Below, in pieces: positions 23,778 to 34,965 of a stretch of DNA of 64,000 nucleotides. How positions within the stretch are numbered: position 1 is the first letter of the stretch; each line of letters opens with the position of its first letter. Source of the stretch: Coniochaeta sp. PMI_546. Taxonomy: Eukaryota; Ascomycota; Sordariomycetes; Coniochaetales; Coniochaetaceae. The notes beneath the pieces were generated by a model that was given only the letters and a program-made list of their open reading frames with translations, searched no databases and had not been told where the DNA came from. A program made the position numbers and the translations under genes. Location of the stretch: positions 317,362 to 381,361 of the forward strand of contig MU271148.1 in the NCBI GenBank assembly GCA_021432605.1, in the 5' to 3' direction.

Positions 23778-24677
23778 TCACCACCCACGCGCTCTAATCT
23801 CAGCCCAATACGCCTTTCGCCCCTCGAGCGTGTCCAGAGGGTCCGTGATCTTTTGCCTCTGTACGCCAGGCCCAACCCTCCGCTGCAGTCTGACGGGGAC
23901 CGCCCCGTGCGGCCTGGTGATCCTGGTTGGCTTCGGCTTCGGCACGAACCGCCACGAGCGCTCCCACCGCCTGCGGAGCCCGGCCTGGACCATCTTGTAC
24001 AAGCCGCCGAAGACGAGGAATCTCACGAGCCCGAAGACGGCGTAGTCGGTCATGTTGCTGGGGAACTTGACGGGCCCTTCCTGGCCTGCTTTGATGTTCT
24101 GGACGGTCGCGTGGAGCACGACGACTGACTTGATCCACGAGACGATCATGGCGACGTACTCCCATCTCGATACGGTGCGCCAATCGCGGAAGATGAGGAG
24201 GGCGACGGCTTTTGGTCATGAGTGTTAGGGGAGGGACGAGAGTAGGATAGGAGGATGGTTGGAAGGGAGAGAGGGGAGAAATATACCGGTGTACAGACAG
24301 AAGGGTAAGATCTCGTCGTAGCAGGCGTAAAACAACCCGATGTTAATCGGATTGCTCTCGCCGTATCGGTCCTTGTAGCATTCTGCGTGTTGATACATGT
24401 AGATCATGTAGAAGAGGAACATGTGCCATATGAGATAGTATGCGAACTGGTGCTGGGGCCCATTGGCGTAGAGATCGACCAAGGGTGACCGGAGCATTCG
24501 TGTTAGGAGGCTGAGACGCGCCCTGTCGGTGGGGGTGATCGCGGTGTGCTCGGAGCGAGCGATGACGAGGTTTCTACGCTCGAGGCAGCCTGGAGTGTGG
24601 GATGGTGTCATCGGGCTGACAACCAAGGCGGCTCCAGCCGCTGCCGGAGGGGAGCGAACCGGGGTGACAGACGGCAT
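23778..24677 (-). CDS. predicted multi-span membrane protein, unknown
   Basis: Two exons are read: 24677..24287 and 24208..23778. A 78-bp intron (GTATAT...CAAAAG, phase 1) joins them to 273 aa. The N-terminal 70 residues are Pro/Ala/Ser-rich and polar. Four hydrophobic segments follow: AYYLIWHMFLFYMIYMYQH, IGLFYACYDEILPFCLYTA extended by VALLIF, VAMIVSWIKSVVVLHATVQ and YAVFGLVRFLVFGGLYKMV. The C-terminal 60 residues are very basic (RRRWERSW, VRLQRRVG), so they are likely cytosolic by the positive-inside rule. I do not recognise the family. The stop codon overlaps a GTGAGT word, so a further exon cannot be excluded. Confidence 0.72.
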
Positions 24678-25626
24678 GGTGGTGTTATGTCGTGATGAAG
24701 ACGGAGTTCAGCTTTTGACGGGATGTCTTGTTTTGGATGAGTGAGAGAGGCAGTAATATACACAGGCTGCGGTTGTCATGCAATGGGTGTTCTTTGATAG
24801 TCTTGTATGTACAATGAGGCCATTCAGGTTGCTCACAGGAGTGAAGAGACCACGATACATATCGCCGGTGATGGCAAGGTACTGTACCAGGTAGGTGCTC
24901 GACAGTCAAGCCGCACATGGTTACTTCTAAATTGTCCAGATCTATGGCATTCGCTGCCAACAGAGCACTTGCTTGTTGACTGAAGCACGTCAGTGAAGCG
25001 CAACTTCCACATTGGCGGTCGATGAGTCCAAGGAAGGACCGGAGCATTCAGTCGACAGGGAAGGCGGCTTGGCCAGGGCGGAGGATTCTGCCGATCCTGT
25101 GTGTCAAGTACCTCGTACTCGAGACATCAAGGTGCTTTGCATCGTCACTGCTCATGACTTCTTATCGCTATCGCGCTTATCGTCTAGAACGAGGCTATCT
25201 TATCTGGTGAGAACTCTGAGGACGCTCCTGCCAGTCTCAAACTCCAGATGAACGTGTCAACGGTGAGGTTAATATAGATACAGAAATGATAATTACTATC
25301 AGTCCACATCTTTTTGTGACTCTCTGAACAGACTGACATTGATCAGTGATTGCTTGTGTCAAGTAAGTCGCAGGTGCTAACATTAGAGTGATTTTTGCTG
25401 AGAGGAAATCTCCACCTTGGAATGTGTATCGTTATCTGGGGCAAGAAAAGAGGGCAACTTCGGCTCGGAACATCCTCCAGAAAATTTCTCCGAACATTGA
25501 TCTCGACCGCCTCAACGCCCGCCTACTCGATCGCGACGACCCCACCAGTCCAAGAAGTGCTTTGCAGGAGAGTTGGAGACTTGGAGTTGGTCGCAGAGTA
25601 TCAGACGTCCTTATGGATTTGCTTTG
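24678..25626. other. divergent intergenic region
   Basis: The stretch separates the membrane-protein gene (-) and the Tbf1-like gene (+). A GGTAC/AGGTAGGT cluster lies near 24878-24900. No gene is supported. Confidence 0.55.
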
Positions 25627-28600
25627 ATGGCCGACAGCGACCCCGATCTGGCAGCACAGCTGCTGGCGGCTTTCTCCGCCCCGACAGGTGCACTCCCAGT
25701 TCCAGACGCCCCCTCTCTCACATACGAAGGATGGCAATGGCCTAGCTGTGATGGTGCTGACCTCTCTCCAGAGCAGAAGCCTGAGCCCAACTCTGAGTCT
25801 GCTCTTGAACAGACCTCGCAGGAACAGTCGTCGCAAGATCCTGTGCCGCAAGCGCACTCTCAGCCAGAGGCGGCAATACAAGAGCCCTTGCCGCAAGACC
25901 ATGTACGGCAAGAGTCCTTACCACAGGAAACATCGCAACAAGAGCCATCGCAACAAGAACCCCAACAACAGGAGCACTTACAACGACCAGCAACCACCCC
26001 AGAGCCGCCACCATCGCCGCAGAAACGGGTACGGTCACAGTCACGGTCCCCCACAACCGACAATCACGGAAGCGTGGCCGAGAAGCGACTGAAGACGGAC
26101 CACCATGATCTGGAGCATCGTGATGTCGACCTCAGCGCCGCCAATTGGGACATCTCCGCCATGATACAGAATGCGCTGGGGTCCTTCGATGAGCAACTGA
26201 ACCATCCGCAATCCGGACATAATCAGGTCGCAGGTGACGAGCCTGCCCCAGTAATATCCCAAACAAGACCCCAGGCGCCGAGGAAGGTTGAGCAGAAGCG
26301 TATGAAGTTCTCGAGCAATCCATACTACGTAATGCGGACTATGAGTCTGCCGTTACTCGGAAGTTTGGTGCGTAAAACCCAGCGCCGAAAGCACGATACC
26401 TTACTGTCACTAACCGGTCACTTGCGCAGGCCATTCAAACACTACTGGCACTCTCACAGCAGTCCCGAGAAGAGACCGTAGCACTCATGGCCGACGAGGA
26501 ATCGGAATTCCGTAAAGCTTACGATACTCTAAAAACCGCCTTGGGACACGCGAGACGGATCTTCTCCGAAGGATCTCCGCTCCTGTTCGCTGATGAACTC
26601 GACATCAGCGACTCGGAGGACCGGGAGACCATTCGCATGTCAAATCTCGCGGCGATTAGCACCAGCGCCTTCGCCGGGGACGGTGCTTTGCTCGCTGATG
26701 CCCACGATAATTTTCCAACCATATTCGTACCTGAAGAAGGTGATTTCATCAAAGACCTCAAACCGCTATACTTGAACTTCAAGACGCAAGCTATGTTGAG
26801 CTCGCTTACTACAGCCCATAACCCTCAAGAGCGTTCAGATGTCTTGGACAGGTTCTTCCCTCCAAACTTCGATGAATTGCTGACCCAACGTCACGGCGAT
26901 TCTCTCTTCCAGGGCAACCGCGAAGACCTCGTTTCCGAAGTCGGGACAAGGAGGCAGGCGCTGCTGGAGTCTATCCTTGATGACGAGAAGAGGCGTAAGT
27001 CACTGTATTGTTCCAAAGGCAGAACTTCAGCTGACAGCGAGCAGAGCGTCTAAAAGACGAATATCCGGTCAATGCATTCCTCGATAGTCTCGTAGACTAT
27101 CTCCAGAGTCATCTCACCATGGTGATAGACTACGCTGAGAAGTACGGTATAAATATACCGGTCAGCGAGGACTCGGTCGTCAACGAGCCTTTGGAGAATG
27201 GGGATAGCCATGATGATCATGATGAGCTATCGGCGTTACTTCAGAGTGCCACATCAAAGCTCCTCGATGGCATGACTATGGACGGATCGGTAGAGTCATT
27301 ATCAGACAGTCTTGGACTCGGAAAGCTCATCCAAGAGTCACTCCAAAGCCAGTCTGCCCCCGTTAAAGATGAGGCGGCTGAGAACAACGGCAACGGTTCG
27401 GGACTCCTCGAGTCCGGTGGTTTGGCTTCTCTGATAGCCTCAAAACTGACTGACTTTGATCAATTCACAAACGCTTCGACTGTCACGACGAGTGAAGCAC
27501 CGCCACATGGCCTCCCGCAAGTGACCAATAGTAAGTCCCAAGCTGCCATCTCTCAAACCACTGTCTGACAATTCGCAGCCTCTATGCAGTCTCCATACTT
27601 AGCGCAGTATAATCACTTGACCCAACAACCATACTACTCCTATGGGCAGCTCCCGCCACCGCCTCCTCCTCCGGCTGATGGGAGCAGTCTTCCGCCTAAC
27701 CAAACATTCCCCACATCTGTACTTTACGAGAGAGCCCGGCAAGCGGCAGTTGCAAAGTCCTCTTCTGCAGCCCGCCGCGAGGGGATCCACTCCACTCGCA
27801 GGGCTTGGACACCGGAAGAAGAAAAGGCTCTCATGGCTGGGCTGGACATGGTCAAAGGCCCTCATTGGAGTCAAATCCTGTCTCTGTTCGGTGCTAACGG
27901 CAGCATATCCGACATTTTGAAAGATCGGACACAGGTTCAACTCAAAGACAAGGCGAGGAATCTTAAGCTGTTCTTCCTGAAGACCAACTCCGAGATGCCG
28001 TACTACTTGCAGTGCGTCACGGGAGAGCTGAAGACACGTGCACCAGGCCAGGCAGCTCGCAAGGAGGCAGAAGAGAAGGCTAGGCAGAATTCTGAGGAAG
28101 AGCAAGCCAGACTCCAGGGAATAATGACCCTTGCAGGCGGCCTTCAGCATAACCACCACCCGGTCAGCAGTCCGATGCCTGCTCAAGGCACACCAGCGTA
28201 TGCGAGATCCACACCAATGACTCCTCATGCGACAGGTGCTTCGATGACGCGAGGCATCGTTACACCCATCGCTCCTAATACAACATTGGCTCCTGCGACT
28301 CCAGGTATGGGAACAAGGCCTCCTAACACGCAAAGTATCTCTGCAGGGGCGTTGGCGTCATCGAACACGAGCACAGCTGCACCGAAGACTCCCATCAGAA
28401 GTACAGGGGCGCTGGGAACCCCATATCTTGGTACAGGGGCGCCAGCGACTCCGAATATAGGAGGAGGAGTAAGTGGTGGGGTAGGATACAGTTCGACAAG
28501 TATCCCACCAATCTCCAGCAAGGCTGTCAATACACCAGCGTCACCTGTTGTCGTCAAGAGCGAGCCACAGGATCAACCGGTCATGATTCAGCCAAAACCT

Positions 28601-29152
28601 GGGCCGCAGCCCATTCGGCCTGCAGAGCCCGTGGGCATCACCAATGCTCTTCACCACCCACAGGTTCCAGCTTCTCGCCCCTCAGAGCAGGTCCAGGTTG
28701 CACAAACCGTACCTCAGACTCAGATTCAGCTTACGTTTCCGCCGGATCCTCCACAACCATCGGCACCTACCAATCCTCCGGCAGCAGCGCAGCCTGCGGA
28801 ACCAATCAATTCTCTGCCGCCTGCTCACGTTCCCGAACGTGTAGAGGAAGCAGCACAAGGACCAGACTTACGAAACACTGCCATATCGACGACTCCTACC
28901 ACTACCAATCACGATCATGGTGGGGAGCTCGCACAGCTCGCAAACTATCAACCACCTGAGAACCATTTTACTCAGCAGCAGACTGCGCACAACCAGCAGA
29001 ATGTTCAGACATATGGAACCAACGGGGACCAGCAATCCAACGAACATCACGAAAACCACGCACACCACAACCATCACGACTCAGAACCAAACGCAGACAT
29101 GACGCTTCTGCAAACACTGCAGGCTGCACTAGCGGCTGCACCGTCGGGCTGA
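25627..29152 (+). CDS. tbf1: telomere-repeat-binding factor, Tbf1/TRF-like Myb protein
   Basis: Four exons are read: 25627..26367, 26430..26994, 27045..27530 and 27579..29152. Introns are 62, 50 and 48 bp and the product is 1121 aa. The start is the ATG of [13 protein letters not shown], since the open frame further upstream has no ATG. The N-terminus is Gln/Pro/Glu-rich. The middle (about residues 248-480: [37 protein letters not shown] and [20 protein letters not shown]) is helical and fits the TRF-homology dimerisation region of fungal Tbf1. A single telobox-type Myb repeat follows at about residues 670-740 ([19 protein letters not shown] ... [16 protein letters not shown]). VxLKDKxRN is the telobox signature that contacts TTAGGG. 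The last 400 residues are low-complexity Pro/Thr/Gln/His. Family members bind telomere or subtelomere repeats and some promoters. Confidence 0.88.
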
Positions 29153-30501
29153 ATTGCGCGTCAAGCTTTTCCCATCATGTTAGCTCTGCCGAAGTAGTGG
29201 CATTATGCCTTTGTTCACGAATTTTCCTTCTTCATAGATGGCGGTGCTATGGAGTCAGCAGTACCCACGTGGCATAGGCTGGGGGTGGGCATATTTGTTT
29301 ATAGAGAACGTTGTTCAAACGATGGGATTTTGATGCTGAAAATATCCAGATTATGGCGTACATCGGAGCGAATGGAAGGCGACCATGATTGACTTGGCGA
29401 CACGAGGTTACGAGGGCACCTCAGAGTTGTTTGGTTCGGGTACCACGATGCACGGTTTGGGTGGGCGATACCGCTCATGGGTTGAGGCTTTTTGCTTCTG
29501 TACAGCACCATCTTGGACGCAGGGGGCTTACCCTCTTGCTCATCCGGCTCGACGGGATCGATCATATTTAACTCCTTGCTTCCTCGCCACCGTTGTCTTG
29601 TGACATGGGCCCATATGTTGTCTTCTACGGTGTTCAGTGTCAGGGAGAGAGTTACGTGGTCACGCCCCGTGGAACTGCTCCATGAGCAGCGAATAAGTCG
29701 AGCATCTGATCTTGTCTTATCATCCGCTTTCCCTATGCATGCGCCTTGCCGATGTCCTCGTCAGGAAAATTGGGCAGGCCATTATCGGAACATGTAAGAA
29801 CAGACAGACAACATAGCCGCGCCCAAGGCTGTCAGCGCTGGAAGGTAGTCTGTTTCACCAAACAGTTAGGCAGGGCTGCACCGTCTCATCGCTCGCCGGA
29901 TGTGACTGCACCACGCATATGTCCTACCAACTTCAGCAACCTCCCGGCAGTACTGTCCAGCTGTGCTCCCTCACACATGATGCGCAGGGTCACATCTTTG
30001 ACTTGCTAAGGCTGGTCGCCTTGTGTGGTACGCTCACCGTTACCGCTTCAAGGCTAGACACGATGGATCAATACCATGCATGCTATGTCCGGATGTTTTC
30101 CCTGGATGCCACAGAGGACCGGAAGTCGTTTGTCTGCCAATAGCTCTCGAAGTTACTGTAGCAAGGCTTCTGGAACCGGGCTTCTTGAGGAGGACAATGG
30201 CACCAAGTGGCACCAGACGCGACATGTCTGCCTGTTTGTCATGTCCTGGGCCTTCCTACATCCCTCAAGAGCCGCCGGAAAACATCAGCTTGAACGGTCC
30301 GTACCACAGAGTAAAATCCAGTGACCATAAATCCCCGACTATCAGATCCTATCGACCACGCTACCTTGCTCTTCCCGTGCCTACACATTTTCTGGTCTTC
30401 TCAACTTGTTTATCCGCTAGAATATAGTGTTGATCAGTTGCCTAAGAACTCTACCAATCGCAACAATTATCTAACTAAAAACATACACCGGCCGCAACGA
30501 G
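29153..30501. other. intergenic, nothing recognised
   Basis: It follows the Tbf1-like gene and precedes the Cys-rich gene on the same strand. The short frames lack motifs, and no RNA gene or repeat is seen. Confidence 0.6.
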
Positions 30502-32257
30502 ATGCCTCTCAGGAGGAGAGATAGGGAATTGCTCTATGACATCTACGGCAAAGAATATGAACATCGCTGTTTCGCTTGTCATAGAAGAACACCGAGGGCA
30601 ATCAACTACAATGGGCTCAAGGTCAGGACGATCTACTGCCCAACCTGTGCCTGCACCCAAATAGTTGCAGGCCAAATGTGCCCGTACTCCCGAAGATACA
30701 AGACGATTCCTTACTGTGTCCACCGTAAGAAAAACATCCATCCATGCTGGGAGATGGAGCTGCTTCTTGACAACTTCACCCTAGATCTTCAATGCACCGA
30801 GCCAGGCTGTCGTCGCGACGTGAAAGAGTACAACCCCCAGGCCTTCCGTCTCTGCTCAACCCGTAAGTCACAACTACACGTCACCCTCAACAACCCTCTC
30901 AAAAACTTCCTAACATAGTCCAAATCCACAGACAGCTGCACAGCAGGCCACTGCCCCGAACATCGCGAAGGCGGCTCGGAATTCTGCACGACCCACAAGT
31001 GCATCCGGCCGGACTGCGGCGAAGGCCGACACCCTTCTGGCCGCAGCCAGTACTGCACAAGACATACCTGCGAATCCCCGGACTGCGGTCACCTAGTCCT
31101 CTACGACGGCGACCTCCCCGCGGGTGACCCGCGGCGCTACTGCGACCAGCACCGTCGCTGCGAGCGCCCGGGTTGCGTGCGGCGGTGCTATATGTACGAC
31201 GACGGGAGTCTGGCGCCGTACTGCGGGGATCATCGGTGTCATGCTGGTGCGTGTCCGAACGAGGGGAGTCGGGGCCAGTTCTGCGAGGATCACAAGTGCA
31301 GGCATCCTGGGTGCGATGCTGGTCTCGCGCAAGAGGCTGGGCAGTTTTGCGCGGATCATGAGTGTGCTAGGGCCGACTGTGGGCGGGAAAGGTACAGGTC
31401 TCATGGGTTCGGAAGTATGTTCTGCAACGAGCACAAATGTCGAGACCCGGACTGTGCCAGCGAGGTGATGGGGGAGTATGGCTGGTGTGAGCGGCATCAG
31501 CCTTGTTCGGCCGAGGGGTGTAGACGGCAGAGGTTAATGGACGGAGAGAGGATTACGGAGCACTGTGAGCTGCGTGAGTGGTGTATTACCCATGACTTAT
31601 TATGCGCACCCTTACTGATATGTCATCGCAGATACGCCTTCTGCCTGCGCATGGCACTACCCAAGATGCGCCAATCGCGTGGTCGACGGCGGACGGTGCT
31701 GCGATGACCATACTTGTACGGTACGTGATTGTCTAGAGGAACGAGACCCCCATGTCCCGCGATCATTGGCGTGCGTAGAGCACAGGTGCGCTGCCGACCT
31801 CTGTAACCGCGTGCGCCAGTATCCTTTCAACATGGCATACGGTGCGCCGCTACCTAACCACCACACCTTCTGTCTATTGCACGGCTGCCAGTTCACGGGC
31901 CGGCGATGCATGTCCCAAGCCGTCGAACACGGTCGGTACTGTAGGCGGCATGGCTGCGCGGTGCAGGACTGCTCCGAGGAGGCTCGTGCCTACGGCGGTA
32001 CGCTGTGCTTGGACCACGCGCAGACCCGAGATGCGCGCCTGCGAGGTGCTGCGAGGGAACCGCGGACTTTAGACCCCGGTCTCGATCCGATGTACGGGCC
32101 CCGTCCTCCAGCGTATGGTTTCGAGCCACCCGTCGTTTTGGGCGACGGTCCTGGCTATGGGTATGTGGACCCTCATGTACTTCCTGGGGGAGGTATGATG
32201 CCAGGGGTAGGCTATCAATATGGGCCCAGACAGACTCGATATGAGTACCGCTTCTGA
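30502..32257 (+). CDS. cysteine/histidine tandem-module protein, unrecognised family
   Basis: Three exons are read: 30502..30862, 30932..31573 and 31632..32257. Introns are 69 and 58 bp, both phase 1, and the product is 542 aa. From about residue 100 to 470 it is a nearly unbroken string of about 15 modules of the form C-x4-C ... [FYWLH]-C-x2-H, each roughly 22-30 residues. Examples are CIRPDC...YCTRH, CESPDC...YCDQH, CRHPGC...FCADH, CARADC...FCNEH and CRDPDC...WCERH. A C-x2-C head (CFACH, CPTCACT) precedes them and a Gly/Pro/Tyr tail (GPRPPAYGFEPP, MPGVGYQYGP) follows. The CCCH spacing strongly suggests zinc binding, one ion per module. No signal peptide or membrane span is seen. I cannot assign a named domain. 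The idea of a protein or nucleic-acid binding scaffold is inference. Both introns fall at a Cys/His module edge and join ...LCST-H and ...CEL-H exactly. Confidence 0.85.
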
Positions 32258-32590
32258 GGGACAGGATTTAGGAAAGGCCGTACACGACTCAAGGTGTTTG
32301 GTAGATATCATTCACTTTTAACTCACATAGCTTCATATTTCCCCTATAGCGGATTAGCATTCAAGACAAAATAAGATGAAATCTTGTATCTAACCTGTCA
32401 AGATTACACAATTATCTCTCTCCAAGAACAGGAAAAAAGAGAAAGGCAAAAAGAAAGCTGCCATGTGCCATAAGTCCAGCACGTTTGAATAGATAGGTCT
32501 GCCCTAAACATTGACGCGAGTCAGTTTCACACATAATGGCTGATAGCGACCGAAGCAGCAATTCAATCGGAACCACATTCGATCATCTCA
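32258..32590. other. intergenic, A/T-rich
   Basis: It holds the 3' flank of the Cys-rich gene and the tRNA leader. Nothing else is recognised. Confidence 0.55.
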
Positions 32591-32661
32591 TCGGGTATGG
32601 TGTAGCGGTAACATCGATGACTCTCACTCATCAGCCCGGGGTTCGACTCCCCGTATCCGAG
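32591..32661 (+). tRNA. tRNA-Glu (anticodon CTC)
   Basis: The cloverleaf closes fully. The acceptor stem is TCGGGTA/TATCCGA with one G-U. The D-arm is GTGT/ACAT with loop AGCGGTA. The anticodon stem GATGA/TCATC is perfect, with loop CTCTCAC giving anticodon CTC. The T-stem CGGGG/CCCCG has loop TTCGACT. Box A (TGGTGTAGCGG) and box B (GGTTCGACTCC) are intact, there is no intron, and a run of seven T about 35 bp downstream can stop RNA polymerase III. The charging identity follows from the anticodon. Confidence 0.93.
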
Positions 32662-32692
32662 ACGTGATGACCTTTAGAGAAGGACCAAACAT

Positions 32693-32702
32693 CAATTTTT
32701 TT
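32693..32702 (+). terminator. pol III T-run terminator for tRNA-Glu
   Basis: A run of T after the tRNA gene (CAATTTTTTTGC) is the expected pol III stop signal. No earlier run of four or more T is seen between the gene and it. Confidence 0.7.
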
Positions 32703-33192
32703 GCTCCCCTTGCTTACCAGCATCCTGGTACTCACGCCTAGTTCTCCTGTACTGGTGATAACGCCTGGTTCTCCTGTCTTAGACACGCCGGTCCTCGTTG
32801 TCCAAATCCGTACCACATGGTCCCGTCTCATCATGTTTGTGTCTCCTTGAGCTGGGTGCTGGACGGTCTCGAGCACAAACACGTGCACCAAGCAAACCAC
32901 TAGAACGAGAACGGGTCTGTGAAAGCGAACTGACGGCTCAGAAAATCTCTCCGAGCGTATTGAAATCACTACAGAACGTACATATCGTGCCGTGATTCCA
33001 GGGTTGACAGCCGCCAAAAGGGGTTGGGGAAGGGTATCACAGCGGCCCATCAATAAAACGTGTATCATACATATAGTGTCTCTTCCTCCAGCGTTTCATC
33101 TAATGCCAATGCCAAACCACACCAAAACGCCTCTACCGGGACAGACCGTGAATGGGAAAACATCACTATAGATAGTTCCGTCATTCAATGCA
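32703..33192. other. intergenic, nothing recognised
   Basis: The stretch leads to the 3' end of the phosphatase gene. CTGGT-rich short direct repeats occur at 32725-32785 (TACT..GCCTAGTTCTCCTG and CGCCTGGTTCTCCTG), but no gene is seen. Confidence 0.5.
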
Positions 33193-34566
33193 TTACAAGA
33201 AGTAGTCGCCAGGGCCGCGGCGCCCGGCGGGAACGTGCCGCTGATCGTCGGGCACGGCTGAGAAGATGCTGAACTTTGTGTTTTGTTGCTTGTCCACCGT
33301 CATGATAGATGCAACGTTGCCACATCTGTAGCAGTAGTTTGGTGCCGACCAGACAGTGACCACAGACTTCTCCGGGAAGTGGTACTGGACTATAATCAGC
33401 GATCTGTCTGAATCGATGGACGGCTGAAGGAGAAACTCACCTTGTATCCTTCATTGACCAGCTGATGAGCGCGGGCAATGGTCGTCAGCCCGTTCACATG
33501 GTTGAACTCGGTGGCGACCTTATCGCCAAACAACCAGCCGGCACCACGGGGGCTGACAGCCCAAGTGTCGATGTCTTCCGGATCGCTCCACACGAGGTCG
33601 CAGAACGCCCCCTCATGGGGGATCTCCTGTGCTCGCGCGACGACTCGGATCTGGTCGATGGTTCTTATCTCGGGACTCAGACCACCGTGCACGCAGAGTA
33701 CAGTGCCGTCGACGATGGCGGCCAGCACCAGGAAGTCAAAGACTTGGCAGCATGCCTTCCAGACCGACGCGTTGCCGTACTTTTGCTGACACTCCTCGTA
33801 GAAGCCGTAGACTTGGGTGATCTGCCGTGACTCGTGGTTGCCTCGGACGAGGACGATCCTGTCAGGGTATCTGCGAGAGTCAGTATGAATATCCACAATC
33901 ATTGTCCCCGGCGGCCACGTACTTTGCCTTCAGACACATGAGCAGGGTGAACGTCTCCAGACTGAAGTAGCCTCGGTCGACGAAGTCTCCCAGGAAAACG
34001 TAGCGGTTGTTGTCGGTGCCAGACGACGTGTCGACAGCCGGAGCTCCCTCTGCACGTGTAGAGTTTCCAGCATCCCCTGAACTGTCCAACTCTATCGTTG
34101 TGTCTCCTTCACCATCGCCAGACTCCCCGCCCTTTATCTTCTTCTTTAGTTTCGGGTCTGTTATCTCTGTAGGCGGTTCGATGTCGTCAGACGTTATAAC
34201 CGTGGTTGCAGTCGTCGGTGGCTGCACATTCTTGTCGCCTGGCATACCACCCGCGACCCGGAAGAGCTCGAGCAGATCGTAGAACTGGCCGTGGATATCT
34301 CCGCATATCGTGACGGGCGTCACGACTGGCTGGATATTGGACTCTGTCGGGCATCTACGTCAGCATGTCTTATCGCCAGAACAAAGAACCGCGGAGCTGG
34401 GCAAACGGCCGGCTTTACCTTCCATAAGCACCTCTTTGACAATTTCGCACAGCTGCTTCATCACGGGCTCTGGCAAGTAGTGGCATTGCTTCGCTTCCTC
34501 CAACCACTCGTCCAGCCCGGCGCCTGGGCGGAGGTTGGCCGGGCCTGGCTTCGGAACGCTTGCCAT
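33193..34566 (-). CDS. ppg1: PP2A-like Ser/Thr phosphatase catalytic subunit, PPG1 type
   Basis: Four exons are read: 34566..34419, 34343..33923, 33870..33441 and 33384..33193, all in frame, for 396 aa. Metal and active-site motifs are complete: [58 protein letters not shown] and [11 protein letters not shown], then [10 protein letters not shown] and [13 protein letters not shown]. It ends GDYFL, matching the DYFL tail whose terminal Leu is carboxymethylated in PP2A relatives. [11 protein letters not shown] and the length favour the PPG1 branch over PP2A or SIT4, although I cannot exclude a sister clade. A roughly 72-residue insertion rich in Asp, Glu, Thr and Ser (with [17 protein letters not shown]) sits between GGMPGDKN and RYVFLGDF. 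Plain PP2A has no such insertion. The gene is head-to-head with DPH1. Confidence 0.85.
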
Positions 34567-34965
34567 CTTCGTTTGAGTCCAAATTTGCTGTGCGCACCTG
34601 CTCAAATGTTATAGCAGCAGGCGAATCAGTCAAGAAAAATGCAAAGATACGACGTTGAGGCTGACTTGATGACCTGGTCAGGGAAAGCGAGGTCAACGCA
34701 CGCGATGTCGAGTTACATTACACAAGTATTTTGCCGGTGTTCAAGCGGGTTAGCGCTCCGCTAGTGTTGCGCCGCTGCCGCCCAAACCTGACCTAAATTC
34801 GAAAATGGGCCTTATGGTCTTATCGCGGTTATGCATGTAACCCTCACATCTTCAAAGAAGGCTTCTCACGGAGTGGCAACTCACGGGAAAGGTTGATTGA
34901 TATTCACGTTCAAAAGCTGACAGCAAAGGCACATTCACATCGTCTGATATTCGTTCGATCTAAAT
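34567..34965. promoter_or_regulatory. 399-bp bidirectional promoter region, PPG1 / DPH1
   Basis: The ATGs of the two divergent genes are 399 bp apart. No other open frame fits, so both promoters are expected here. No specific site is claimed. Confidence 0.55.

Noticed and set aside
31093-31497. 134-aa minus-strand frame opposite the Cys/His repeat gene
   Set aside because: The low-complexity Thr/Val/Pro mix arises from the complement of Cys-rich codons.
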